A stretch of 64,000 nucleotides of DNA from Ulvibacterium marinum (GCF_003626755.1 NZ_RBCJ01000003.1:873859-937858); one strand, 5' to 3'. Positions 8,535-17,750 are shown, counted from the stretch's first letter. Notes: generated from the letters alone by a model not told the origin. Numbers and translations are program-made.

Positions 8535-11534
8535 TTAAAAGTCGATGTTTAGTCCAATTGTATAGGTTTTGGCCGGTGGTGCCGAATAGAAATCCTCCCC
8601 AACTTGAATATCGCTCAAGGAATCATTGAAATCCGCAGTCGATTCTGGATCGTACCCTATATAATCGGTAAAAGTCAACAGATTGAATCCTGAAAAATAA
8701 ACGCGGAGCCTATCAATATGAAATTTTTGGGTTATATCCTTAGGGATTGTATAGCCCAAAGTGAGGTTACGTAAACGGATAAAATCGGTCTCGTCCAAAT
8801 AACGGGTAGAAGGCTGTTGTCCATTGGTTGAGAACAGTCTCGCCTGCGGAACATTGGTGATATCCCCAGGCTGTTGCCATCGGTTCAACTGATCTGCTGT
8901 TTGATTGTCAAAAAAGCGTGCGTTCCCGGATTGAAATCTTCCCGAGTCGTTGTAGATGCTTGCACCCCATTCCCCTTGGAAGGTAAATGAGAAATCGATG
9001 TTTTTATAATTTAGATTGCTGGATAGACCGGCTATCAAATCTGGGTAAGGGCTTCCTGCTACGATACGCTGTGCCTCGTTAAAATTGCTCGTTGTGTTTT
9101 TATTTAAGGTTCCATCGGTATTTGGGGTATTCAATACAAAAAGAGCATCCCCATTTTCGGAATTTACCCCGGCATACTCCACCATATAGAAGGAAGATAA
9201 GACCTCCCCTTCCCGTACAATGTTCCTGCCTTCAATAATATCTCCACCGGGCAGGCTTGTTACCTCATTATCCAAAGTTGAAATATTGAAAGAAGTGCTC
9301 CATCGTAGATTTTCCGTCTGGATGTTCCTTGTGTTCAAGACAAATTCAAGACCCTTATTTTGCAACTCTCCTACGTTTCTTGTAATGTTAACAAAACCTG
9401 TAGTACCTGGAATGGGCTCATTGAGCAAAAGATCATTGGTGGTCTTTACGTAATAATCGATTTCCCCAGATATCCTATTGCTGAAAAAGCCAAAATCCAG
9501 ACCTACATCTACCTGTGTGGTCCGTTCCCATTTTACATCTGGATTGCCCAACTGGGTAGGAGCCAGGGCGGCCTTTTGATTATATGGGGAGCCTTGGAAA
9601 AGACTTAGGCTTGCAAAATCACCTATTCCTGCATTACCTGTAATACCCCAACTACCCCTGAGCTTTAAAAGGGAGAGCGTTTCCGAATCTATCAAAAAAT
9701 CCTCTTCGGAAACAATCCAGCCTACAGCTGCAGCAGGGAAAATACCGAATCGGTTGTCGGCACCGAATCGGGAGGAACCGTCATATCGTAAGCTACCCTT
9801 AAATAGATATTTATTGTCAATGGCGAGACTTGCCCTACCGAAATACGATAAGAAATTGAAGGCAGTTCTACTTGATCCCCCAGCTACTATTTCAGAGGCG
9901 CTATTAAGGGTTTCTAAGTCGTCTGAAGGAAAACCTTGTGCTTGTATCAATTGAAGCCGTCTTCTGCTCTCTTCAAAACTCATACCAGCGGTTGCTTCAA
10001 AATCAAATCGTTCCCCAAAGATTTTGTTGTAGGAAAAATAATTGGTTAGCACATACTTTTCAGTCTCTACCGTATTTGCCGTACCAAATCCCCCAACGGA
10101 AGCAGATTCCGTTAAACTGCCCGAGAAGCGTTCCGCAAGCTGTACGCTTAAGTCATAACCCACTTCCGACCTAAAGCTAAGTTCAGGCAATATCTGGTAT
10201 TGCAGATATGTATTTGCAATGACCCTCCACATGTTGGTTTCAAAACTGCCATTGAATTGTTCCGTTAAGAAATTGTAGTATTCAGTGGTATCGTTATTGG
10301 GTGTAATGCCGTCCTCTAGATAAGCGGGGGAAACGGGTACTTGGGCAACAGCCTGTAGGGGAGTGGCAAAAGCATTATCATTGGATATCCTATTGATCTT
10401 GCTTTTTGAAATTGTCATATTTAGGCCCGTTTTGAATTTATCAGATATATCATGGTCAAAATTTCCTCTCAAAGAATACCGTTCCAGAATATTACCGCGT
10501 ACAATACCGTGGGTCTTGTTGTATCCGCTGGAAAGAAAAAATCGGGTTTTGGCACCGCCCCCGGATATGGATACGCCAAAATCCTCTATGGACCCATCAA
10601 TTAGGGCAAGGTCTTGCCAATCCGTGTCCACATTGGCCTGTCCGTTGGAATAGAAATCAAATTGCTCCTGCATTTCTTCCGCAGTAGAACCTGTATTGAG
10701 TCCAGCTTCCAAGAAGAGTTCCCTATACTGAGCGGCATTTAGAAAGTCTAGTTTATTGGTAGCGGTACTCCAGCCGTAGGATGAATTAATAGATACTTTG
10801 GTCTTTCCTTCCTTACCCTGTTTCGTGGTAATCAAAACGACCCCATTGGTACCCCTTGCCCCATAAATGGCCGCGGAAGAGGCATCTTTTAGAATTTGAA
10901 TGGACTCGATATCATTCGGATTTAATGATACCAAAGGGTTTATGGGAGAATCATTTATGGACTCGTCTTGGTTTGTAAGGGGTACACCATCAATTACGTA
11001 AAGAGGCTCTTGGGAAGAGGATATGGTGGCCACACCCCTTACCCTTACTTTAATACCTCCTTCTACCTTACCGTTCAGTTGTGTTATACGAACACCTGCG
11101 GCCTTTCCTGTTAATGCACTTTGTAGACTAGGCGTGGGGATTTCGTTTATCTGGTCTGAGGATATGGTAGCAATATTATCCGTTATTTTTCTTTTGGATT
11201 GTGAACCATAACCTACAACGATTACCTCTTCCAACTGGGAAGCGTCTTCTTCCATCTGAACATCCAGGGTATTTGAAGTACCAACAGTAAGTTCAATCGT
11301 TCTTTGTCCTAAATATGAGAATACCAGAATCTGTCCTTCTTCGGCCTCGATCGTATAATTACCGTCAAAATCAGATTGGGTTCCAGAGGTGGTGCCCTTT
11401 ACCAAAATATTAACGCCAGGTAGTGGTATGGCGTTCTGATCGGTTACATTACCGGTCACTGTTTTTTCTTGTGCATAGGCATATGACATTCCAACAAGGA
11501 ATAGCATACACATACACTTCAGTTGTTTTTTCAT
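8535..11534 (-). CDS. SusC/RagA TonB-linked outer-membrane transporter
   Basis: TonB-dependent importer of oligomers captured by SusD. I use the ATG at 11534 (999 aa): it gives a signal peptide ending YAYAQ, whereas the in-frame GTG nine codons upstream adds a charged tail. After it come a carboxypeptidase-D-like regulatory domain (VTGNVTDQNAIPLPGVNILV, about residues 25-95), the SusC signature EEVIVVGYGSQ, a plug with the RGTNGVVLITTKQG motif, and a 22-strand barrel ending in the family pattern TIGLNIDF. It is the first gene of a two-gene operon whose upstream region carries repeat copies B and C. Confidence 0.95.
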   Translation of the reverse strand: MKKQLKCMCMLFLVGMSYAYAQEKTVTGNVTDQNAIPLPGVNILVKGTTSGTQSDFDGNYTIEAEEGQILVFSYLGQRTIELTVGTSNTLDVQMEEDASQLEEVIVVGYGSQSKRKITDNIATISSDQINEIPTPSLQSALTGKAAGVRITQLNGKVEGGIKVRVRGVATISSSQEPLYVIDGVPLTNQDESINDSPINPLVSLNPNDIESIQILKDASSAAIYGARGTNGVVLITTKQGKEGKTKVSINSSYGWSTATNKLDFLNAAQYRELFLEAGLNTGSTAEEMQEQFDFYSNGQANVDTDWQDLALIDGSIEDFGVSISGGGAKTRFFLSSGYNKTHGIVRGNILERYSLRGNFDHDISDKFKTGLNMTISKSKINRISNDNAFATPLQAVAQVPVSPAYLEDGITPNNDTTEYYNFLTEQFNGSFETNMWRVIANTYLQYQILPELSFRSEVGYDLSVQLAERFSGSLTESASVGGFGTANTVETEKYVLTNYFSYNKIFGERFDFEATAGMSFEESRRRLQLIQAQGFPSDDLETLNSASEIVAGGSSRTAFNFLSYFGRASLAIDNKYLFKGSLRYDGSSRFGADNRFGIFPAAAVGWIVSEEDFLIDSETLSLLKLRGSWGITGNAGIGDFASLSLFQGSPYNQKAALAPTQLGNPDVKWERTTQVDVGLDFGFFSNRISGEIDYYVKTTNDLLLNEPIPGTTGFVNITRNVGELQNKGLEFVLNTRNIQTENLRWSTSFNISTLDNEVTSLPGGDIIEGRNIVREGEVLSSFYMVEYAGVNSENGDALFVLNTPNTDGTLNKNTTSNFNEAQRIVAGSPYPDLIAGLSSNLNYKNIDFSFTFQGEWGASIYNDSGRFQSGNARFFDNQTADQLNRWQQPGDITNVPQARLFSTNGQQPSTRYLDETDFIRLRNLTLGYTIPKDITQKFHIDRLRVYFSGFNLLTFTDYIGYDPESTADFNDSLSDIQVGEDFYSAPPAKTYTIGLNIDF

Positions 11535-11743
11535 ACGTATAGTTTTATTCGGGTTAGTCACGAATAGACTAATGAAAAGAAAAGTAAAGACCTAAATTGC
11601 TTGGAGATTCGATTTAAACCTTTGCTCAAAATATGAGGTGAAGATTTTGAAAGTACAGTTGCGAATAAACAAAATGAATTTAGAGTTACTTTAACATTTA
11701 ATTAGTCATTCGCCCTCAAAGTAACATGCTCTCATTTTGTTAA

Positions 11744-11799
11744 AGGGAAAATCTTATAAACGTTTACTTTTCCGACAAATACTTACGCTTGTTTTACCT
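11744..11799 (+). repeat. Dispersed repeat copy B, upstream of susC
   Basis: Core at 11755-11787: TATAAACGTTTACT then ACAAATACTTACG with the same 19-bp period as copy A. Outside the core it shares GGGAAAATCT on the left and TTTTACCT on the right. It lies about 220 bp upstream of the susC start, a position suited to activator binding. The rest of the 650-bp gap 11535-12185 holds copy C and no recognisable gene. Confidence 0.75.
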
Positions 11800-12001
11800 T
11801 TCATAACAATTTCGAGGATATATGTTATATTCTATCTTAAAATAGCGAGTTTACCTTAGGTTCAAGTAGCCGTTTCTGCATTTTTAAGAATAGCTAATTT
11901 TTTTAGTGGAAGCATCGCTCTCTTCCTTTATTGGATTTTTTAGAAGGATTGCATCATTGGAAAGCGTAATGAGGAGCGAAGAAAAAAATGCAGCCCCGCT
12001 G

Positions 12002-12188
12002 GTTTTGATGACTAATTCAAATATATTACTCTAAAAATGAGAAAAAAGTAAAATTTTAGGAATATGACCGGCAGAGCTGCTTTTACAAAATCTTGAATTC
12101 ATGAGCAACCAAAATAGAATGCTTCCGTCTTATTTAAGGAAAATCTTATAAACGTTTACGTTTCCGATAAAAGCTTACGATTTTTTTA
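12002..12188 (+). repeat. Dispersed repeat copy C, abutting the regulator stop codon
   Basis: Core at 12147-12179: TATAAACGTTTACG, five bases, GATAAAAGCTTACG. The left flank matches copy A from TTTTGAT through CTAATTCAAATA and AAAATGAG; the right end runs into the stop codon (12186-12188) of the regulator. All three copies have the same orientation. Confidence 0.75.
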
Positions 12189-13700
12189 CGCCGGGGCTCT
12201 CATAGCAGTTTTTTGATATTCACTAGGGGTAAGACTTGTATCTTTTTTAAAGGCCTTGTTAAAGGTAACTTTGTTATTGTAACCTACCTCATAGGCTATA
12301 TCTATGATATTCAGGTTTTTTTTCTGATCGCTGTTCAATATGTCCTTGGCTTCCCGAATCCTATACTTGTTCACAAGTTCGTGAAAATTCATGTTAAAAT
12401 GTTCATTGATGACCTGCGAAGCGTTATGTCGTGTGGTGTCCAATTGCTGTGCTATCATTTCCAGGCTAATATCACTTTCCTTGTAGATTTTTTCAATGTC
12501 GAATAAGCGAATCAATTTTTCTCTTAGTTCCTTGGATAAACTGTCGGTCAAACCAGATTTTTCGTATTTGAAGAATAGCGAATCATTGAAGTGGTACATC
12601 CCACTAAAAACATTTGGTTGTACGTTGGCGGAATAGCCAACATACATGACCATAAATGCCATACTGATTACTTGCATATGATAAAGAAAACCGGAAGTTA
12701 TATTATTGCTTAACAAAATTCCGTAGGCAGCATAGCAGAAAACATACATAATATGAATTCTGAATATATTTTTCTGCCATATTTGATTCTCTTTTGTTAA
12801 GCTCTTGTTCTCTCTGGAGCGCATGTAGATTTTGTGTATGAAATAACCATAAATAGCAAGAGAGGACAGTTTTAACACGATTATGGCAATATCGTAAAAG
12901 CTACGTCCGCTGATAATTCTTTCCAGAAGCAGTTTTAACTTTTCTTCACCGGACATCATATAAATAGGAAGCACGTAAATCAAAAATAAGAATGTCGGAA
13001 CCAGATGAAGTAGGTCCCTAAGTTTAAACCGATATTCTTGGGCAATCCTTTTGAAATAAAAATAGAGTAAAGGCCCATACAAAAAGGAGAAACAGGTGGA
13101 CATTGCATACGTATGGGGATACTGGTAGTGATTATTGGTGAGATTTACAAAAATATGTAAGATGAAGAATGAATGGATAAAAATGAAACTGCTAATAAGT
13201 ATTTTGGCGGTGACTTCGATTTTTTTATTGAAATGTATGATGGCCGCAATGTAAAAGCCAATGAGTGCTACATAGAGGTACAGAAAAGACCAAAAATTAA
13301 ATTTTGGAACATATTTTTTTACCACCCCCTTGAATGATTCCGTGTTTCTGATATTGTCAAAACTTGGATCCGAAAGGATTATGGGCCTGAAATCCTTTAA
13401 TAGATATTTCTCGACATATTTGGCCGCCTCAACATTGTTTCCTAAGGCCGCTTCGCTTACGGCCAATTTTCTAAGAACAGGGGCCTGTTCAATTTCTGGA
13501 TAGGTCAATAGCTTGTTGAACTCCTTGATGGCTACGGCGTAATTTCGCTCCATAAAAAGGCTATCAGCTCTTTTGTTTATTAGTGTTGCTATGTTCTCCC
13601 TGCCCTGTCCGAAGGCGAAGTCAACCTTATGCGACGCGGAAGTTTTGATAGAATTGCCTAACAATAGTAAGAATGTAAAGATTACTCCTATAGGCCTCAT
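12186..13700 (-). CDS. Membrane-anchored AraC-family regulator with N-terminal TPR-like domain
   Basis: 504 residues. Order: signal/first membrane segment (1-22), a TPR-like helical domain (about 35-110: RADSLFMERNYAVAIKEFNK), at least six predicted membrane helices (about 135-370), then a cytoplasmic AraC-type double helix-turn-helix (about 400-498; IIDIAYEVGYNNKVTFNKAF is the recognition half, followed by LTPSEYQK). The layout suggests a periplasmic sensor wired to DNA binding through the membrane, unlike a hybrid two-component system or an ECF/anti-sigma pair. It is codirectional with and upstream of susCD, so it is the likely controller; the repeats nearby are candidate sites. Confidence 0.88.
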   Translation of the reverse strand: MRPIGVIFTFLLLLGNSIKTSASHKVDFAFGQGRENIATLINKRADSLFMERNYAVAIKEFNKLLTYPEIEQAPVLRKLAVSEAALGNNVEAAKYVEKYLLKDFRPIILSDPSFDNIRNTESFKGVVKKYVPKFNFWSFLYLYVALIGFYIAAIIHFNKKIEVTAKILISSFIFIHSFFILHIFVNLTNNHYQYPHTYAMSTCFSFLYGPLLYFYFKRIAQEYRFKLRDLLHLVPTFLFLIYVLPIYMMSGEEKLKLLLERIISGRSFYDIAIIVLKLSSLAIYGYFIHKIYMRSRENKSLTKENQIWQKNIFRIHIMYVFCYAAYGILLSNNITSGFLYHMQVISMAFMVMYVGYSANVQPNVFSGMYHFNDSLFFKYEKSGLTDSLSKELREKLIRLFDIEKIYKESDISLEMIAQQLDTTRHNASQVINEHFNMNFHELVNKYRIREAKDILNSDQKKNLNIIDIAYEVGYNNKVTFNKAFKKDTSLTPSEYQKTAMRAPA

Positions 13701-13880
13701 TTATGAATTGGTGAATTAGCTTAAGTTTAAGTTAGAAAATATAGTACTATAAGGCCTTAAAATTTTCTTAAAAAAAGTAAGCCCCGATAATAGTTTACTT
13801 CAAGCGAGCTCTTGAAAAAGCATATAAAGGCAAGAATTATGGAGAATGTAATAGAAGGTGCTATTGATTATGAAAATCAC

Positions 13881-13908
13881 AAAAAAAACCGGTGCTCCCA
13901 CCGGTTTT
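13881..13908 (-). terminator. Strong intrinsic terminator
   Basis: Perfect 10-bp stem (13885-13894 with 13899-13908), four-base loop, then a T run on the minus strand. It ends the predicted small RNA and any readthrough from DUF4197. Confidence 0.85.
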
Positions 13909-13979
13909 AAAACTAACTAACTCAAAAAATTACTAACTCAAACAATTCAGTACGAAGTCTTTAAGGGCTTTTCGCAACA
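13881..13979 (-). ncRNA. Predicted small RNA of about 100 nt
   Basis: A self-contained unit in a 363-bp gap. Minus-strand promoter TTG (13015+998 to 14015) and TACATTTG (13984-13991), spaced 21 bp, then about 70 nt with two UUUGAGUUAGU copies in a U-rich single-stranded region, then a terminator hairpin AAAACCGGTG-CTCC-CACCGGTTTT followed by U. No ORF of useful length is present. Alternatives: 3' UTR of the DUF4197 gene (stop at 14064, 85 nt upstream) or a leader of the regulator gene. Promoter plus terminator favour a free small RNA (inference). Confidence 0.5.
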
Positions 13980-13983
13980 TTAA

Positions 13984-14015
13984 CAAATGTACAGTAATGC
14001 CCTGTTCTTTTACAA
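13984..14015 (-). promoter_or_regulatory. Promoter of predicted small RNA
   Basis: TTG at 14015-14013 and TACATTTG at 13991-13984 on the minus strand, 21-bp spacing; full match to the TTG/TAnnTTTG pattern. Confidence 0.55.
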
Positions 14016-14063
14016 CGACTTACTATTGGATATATTGTGCAAGTTAAATTGAATAATTGTTCG

Positions 14064-14771
14064 TTAATCCTGCAAGGCAAATACCTTTCTTAAAATATCG
14101 GTTGTTCTTGCCGATACTTTGTCCCGAATCTCTTTTTCCTCCACAGCAATCATAGTAAATACGCCTTCTAGCGCTTGAGTGGTGACATAGTCCGTTAAAT
14201 CTGGATTTACGTTGTTGGTAAAAGGTAAGTTGTTGTACTTATTGATTAGATTGCTCCATATTTTATCGGCCCCCACTTTCTCAAAGGATTCCTTTATTAT
14301 AGGGTTGAATTTTGAATAAAGCGATGTTTGTGTTCCATTTCTTAGGTACAGAGTGGCTGCATTTTCATTTCCCATTAGTATATTTCTGGCATCGGAGAAT
14401 GTAATACCTTTAATGGCATCTACAAAGATAGGGGTAGCCTCTCCCACGGCGTCTTCGGCGGCCCTGTTCAATATTTTAAGTCCTTCGTCCGCTAAATTAC
14501 CGAGACCTATATCTCGCAAGGTTTTATCCACTTTTCTCAATTCCTCGGGCAAGACTATTTTAACCAATTCATTTTTGAAAAAACCATTTTCAAGGGTAAG
14601 TTTTGATACTTGTTTGTCAACTCCTTCGTCCAGGGCTTGTCGAAGGCCTTGCGCAATCTGCGCATTTCCAATCCCGGTTTCCCCTTGTGGAAGTTGATCT
14701 ACCACCTGCTGTAATTCGGCACAGGACAAAAACTGAAAGACAATGCATAGAGAAATTATTTTTTTGTTCAT
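14064..14771 (-). CDS. DUF4197 domain lipoprotein
   Basis: 235 residues, a DUF4197 family member. Lipoprotein signal with FQFLSCAEL (Cys17). The mature chain is helical, with LRQALDEGVDKQVSKL and the well-conserved block GITFSDARNILMGNENAATLYLR cut here at about residues 124-146. The family is widespread in Gram-negatives and has no assigned function. It is 53 bp downstream of purU on the same strand and may share its transcript. Confidence 0.88.
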   Translation of the reverse strand: MNKKIISLCIVFQFLSCAELQQVVDQLPQGETGIGNAQIAQGLRQALDEGVDKQVSKLTLENGFFKNELVKIVLPEELRKVDKTLRDIGLGNLADEGLKILNRAAEDAVGEATPIFVDAIKGITFSDARNILMGNENAATLYLRNGTQTSLYSKFNPIIKESFEKVGADKIWSNLINKYNNLPFTNNVNPDLTDYVTTQALEGVFTMIAVEEKEIRDKVSARTTDILRKVFALQD

Positions 14772-14824
14772 AAGCTTTAATTTCTTGGGTAGAAAAGTTC
14801 CTTTGTTAGGTTCATTACTAAGTT

Positions 14825-15697
14825 TTACGAAAAAATCACCGTTTTATTGTTGTAGACCATAGTCTTTCTTTTTACATGGAGTTGTACTGCCCGCGATAGT
14901 ACAATTTTTTCCAAATCGCGTCCCTTGGCAATAAAATCCTTAATGGTATGTGAGTGGGAAACAGCTGTAACATCCTGTTCAATAATAGGTCCTGCATCTA
15001 ATTCTTCGGTAACGTAATGGCTTGTTGCCCCTATAATCTTTACCCCTCTTGCAAAAGCGGCGTGATAGGGTTTGGCCCCTGCAAATGCAGGAAGGAAGGA
15101 ATGATGAATATTAATGATTTTGTTTGGATATTCGTTTATAATTTTACTACTAACAATTTGCATATATCTGGCCAATACAATGAAATCCACATGATATTGA
15201 TTTAAATATTCCAATTGTTCGCTTTCCGCTATATTCTTGGTATCCTTGGTAACCGGAATGTGATAAAATGGTATTTCAAATTGTTCCGCTATATAGGTGA
15301 GGTCATTGTGGTTGCTTATGATAAAAGGAATTTCCACAAGAAGTTCGCCGGACTTATACCTACTTAAGAGGTCGTAAAGGCAATGATTATATTTGGAGAC
15401 GAACAAGGCCATTTTTGGTTTTACGTCGTCAAGGTGGTGAGACCATTGCATTTGATAGGGTAGTGCCAATGTAGCATTGAACTCTTCATTAAAATTTACA
15501 ATATCCGGCAGATTCCCTTCAAAGTCACTTTCCAAACGCATAAAGAAGACATCAGCTTCCTTATCAACGTGCTGATCTAAGTAAACGATGTTACCGCCTT
15601 GCCGATGGATAAAGGCGGTGACGGCACTGATAATACCGGATTGATCCGGACAGTGTATAAGAATGGTTGTTTTCAAGTCTGGTATTTTAGTGTTCAA
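14825..15697 (-). CDS. purU: Formyltetrahydrofolate deformylase
   Basis: Hydrolyses 10-formyl-THF to THF and formate, balancing one-carbon pools. 290 residues: N-terminal ACT domain (TTILIHCPDQSGIISAVTAF, residues 9-28) and C-terminal formyltransferase-like domain with the catalytic His-Asp context (NIHHSFLPAFAGAKPYHAAF and SHYVTEELDAGPIIEQD). The only plausible start is TTG at 15697, as no in-frame ATG precedes the ACT domain. The ACT domain distinguishes it from PurN. Confidence 0.95.
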   Translation of the reverse strand: MNTKIPDLKTTILIHCPDQSGIISAVTAFIHRQGGNIVYLDQHVDKEADVFFMRLESDFEGNLPDIVNFNEEFNATLALPYQMQWSHHLDDVKPKMALFVSKYNHCLYDLLSRYKSGELLVEIPFIISNHNDLTYIAEQFEIPFYHIPVTKDTKNIAESEQLEYLNQYHVDFIVLARYMQIVSSKIINEYPNKIINIHHSFLPAFAGAKPYHAAFARGVKIIGATSHYVTEELDAGPIIEQDVTAVSHSHTIKDFIAKGRDLEKIVLSRAVQLHVKRKTMVYNNKTVIFS

Positions 15698-15777
15698 AAT
15701 TAGAACAATAAAAAATAGACCACCAAATAAATAGGAGGTTTTTCGAAAGAAGTGTGTTGAGAATTTGGGTCTTAGCC

Positions 15778-16185
15778 CTAGCTGCCACCTTCATCGTCGG
15801 AAAGGGACTTTCTCCATTCCTTAAATGATCGTCGGAAACTGCGTATTTCCTCCCGCAGAAGATTCAGGTATTCCTTTTCCCTTACCCCATCCTTTTCAAG
15901 CCCGGTACAATACGAATTGATGTTTCGTATCATGATATTGATGTAGGTTGCACTTTTCATCCTTTCGGAAAGTGAGCTCGAGGATTCTGCCTGGGCAATT
16001 TTCTGTGGTATAAGAATGGTATCCGTTAATAAGGAATCGGCAATAATGTCCCTAAGACTGTTGGACTTATACAGCTTTAGCAAATCCTTGTTAAAAGATA
16101 CATAGGATGCAATTTCCCTGCTCATTTGACAAAGTTCCAAGGCCTTTCTGTAGACGGGCAAACTTCTGAAGCTCTGATAAGACAT
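15778..16185 (-). CDS. Four-helix-bundle (S23-like) protein
   Basis: 135 residues, all-helical. FRSLPVYRKALELCQMSREI at the N-terminus resembles the S23/intervening-sequence four-helix-bundle family (LxVYxxAxxL pattern); the rest is amphipathic and ends in an acidic tail. These proteins are often encoded as stand-alone genes in Bacteroidetes and their role is unknown. It lies 80 bp upstream of purU on the same strand and divergent from lrp. Confidence 0.6.
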   Translation of the reverse strand: MSYQSFRSLPVYRKALELCQMSREIASYVSFNKDLLKLYKSNSLRDIIADSLLTDTILIPQKIAQAESSSSLSERMKSATYINIMIRNINSYCTGLEKDGVREKEYLNLLREEIRSFRRSFKEWRKSLSDDEGGS

Positions 16186-16305
16186 TATTTCTTAAACTAG
16201 CAATTGATTAGCATAAAGTTACAAACGTAAAATGTAAGTTTGCTTTGGAATATAAAGCAATTTTGTAATTTTACCTTGGATACTAATTTTTTTTACCAAT
16301 AAACT

Positions 16306-16758
16306 TTGGATAGTAAAATAGATGATTTGAATTGGAAGATACTGGAGTGTCTTCAGCAAAATGCCCGTGAATCTTTTGCGGACATTGGAAGGAAAGTGGG
16401 CCTTTCACCACCTGCAGTTGCTGAGCGGGTAAAGAAGATGGAGGATGCAGGAATCCTAATAGGGTACAAAGCGGTAGTCTCCCATTCCCTATCCGGCTAT
16501 CAACTTAAAGCCATTATTACTTTGCGTGCATTTATGGGGAAACTAAAACCATTCCTCGCCATGGTGGGCTCGCTTAACGAAGTGGTTAACTGCTACCGGA
16601 TAACGGGGAACGAAAACATTGTTATGGAAGTAGTTTTAAAGGATCAATTCCATTTGGAAAAATTTATCGATAAATTAATTCAATATGGGGAAACTCGTAC
16701 CCATATTGTTTTGTCACAAGTGGTTTCATACGCCCCGTTGGAAAAGGTGTCCTTTTAA
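16306..16758 (+). CDS. Lrp/AsnC-family transcriptional regulator
   Basis: 150 residues from a TTG start. N-terminal helix-turn-helix (residues 4-62: LNWKILECLQQNARESFADI, then VGLSPPAVAERVKKMEDAGI) and a C-terminal RAM/AsnC effector domain with the usual VxxCYRITGNENIVMEVVLKD. Such regulators respond to amino acids as octamers. The target is not evident; an MscS gene follows after 81 bp. Confidence 0.93.
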   Translation: MDSKIDDLNWKILECLQQNARESFADIGRKVGLSPPAVAERVKKMEDAGILIGYKAVVSHSLSGYQLKAIITLRAFMGKLKPFLAMVGSLNEVVNCYRITGNENIVMEVVLKDQFHLEKFIDKLIQYGETRTHIVLSQVVSYAPLEKVSF

Positions 16759-16839
16759 ATCATAATTGCACGAGATACCTCATGGGAAAAACAATTTTAA
16801 AAATTTGTCGGTAATCTATTTAATCACTTATTTTATTTT

Positions 16840-17664
16840 ATGGAATTTGACAAACTAAACGAATATTTTCAAATAGCCATTGATAAGGCCGTTTTTTATC
16901 TTCCTAGAATCATAGCGGCGGGCTTCATACTTTGGATAGGATTCAAGATTGTGAGGAAACTGGTACAGCTGATTTCCACTGCTCTGAAGAAAACGGGTTT
17001 TTCAGAAACACTAAGGCCCTTTTTGTCTTCCACTGCCAGTATAATCCTAAAAGGCACGGTATTGTTTGTCATCGCCTCGGTTCTAGGGGCCGACCTCACT
17101 GGGCTTGTGGCTATCCTAGCGGCTGCGGGATTTGCGGTAGGAATGGCATTACAAGGCAGCCTGGGTAATTTTGCCTCCGGTATCTTGATATTAACCTTAA
17201 AGCCTTATAAGATAGGGGATTGGATACAAGTTGAAGATAAATTTGGACGTGTTGAGGAAATAGGCATTTTTAGCACTGATGTTTTGACGCCTGGGAACAA
17301 GATTTTAATCATTCCCAATTCCAAGGTTACGGATTCCGTGGTCACCAACTATTCAGAAAAAGGAATGATTCGCTTAGAATTGGAAGTCACAATGCCTTAT
17401 GAGGAAAGCTTTCCCAAGGTGCAGCAAATAATATCCTCTGCTCTTCAAGGAGTCCCAAAAATATTGGAGTCTCCAAGACCGGAAATAGGAATTCTCAATT
17501 TTGATTCGCATAACATACAGCTAATAGTACGCCCTTATGTGCTTCCTGACGACTTTTGGGAAGTAACTTTTACCGCCAATAAAGCAATAAAAAGGGCGTT
17601 TAATAAAAGCAACATTGCCGTTGCATATTCGGAAGGTATAGAAATTGGAAGTATTGGGGAATAA
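16840..17664 (+). CDS. Small-conductance mechanosensitive channel (MscS family)
   Basis: 274 residues, close to E. coli MscS length. Three N-terminal membrane helices; the pore-lining TM3 is the Gly/Ala-rich stretch LAAAGFAVGMALQGSLGNFA (about residues 93-112), followed by the beta domain with LKPYKIGDWIQVE and IIPNSKVTDSVVTNYS. It releases solutes during hypo-osmotic shock. A second MscS-type gene (33.1 kb) is only distantly similar. Confidence 0.94.
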   Translation: MEFDKLNEYFQIAIDKAVFYLPRIIAAGFILWIGFKIVRKLVQLISTALKKTGFSETLRPFLSSTASIILKGTVLFVIASVLGADLTGLVAILAAAGFAVGMALQGSLGNFASGILILTLKPYKIGDWIQVEDKFGRVEEIGIFSTDVLTPGNKILIIPNSKVTDSVVTNYSEKGMIRLELEVTMPYEESFPKVQQIISSALQGVPKILESPRPEIGILNFDSHNIQLIVRPYVLPDDFWEVTFTANKAIKRAFNKSNIAVAYSEGIEIGSIGE

Positions 17665-17690
17665 TTCACAGCTAAGGTATTTTACCTTTT

Positions 17691-17724
17691 TTGAAACTAT
17701 TTCTACAGACCTTGTATTTTTTTG
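17691..17724 (+). promoter_or_regulatory. Promoter of secreted hydrolase gene
   Basis: TTG at 17691-17693 and TATTTTTTTG starting at 17715 (21-bp spacing). The TTG would otherwise be taken as a start codon; as a -33 box it supports the later ATG at 17751. Confidence 0.5.
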
Positions 17725-17750
17725 GCCGGATTTTTGATGAAACTTATGGT

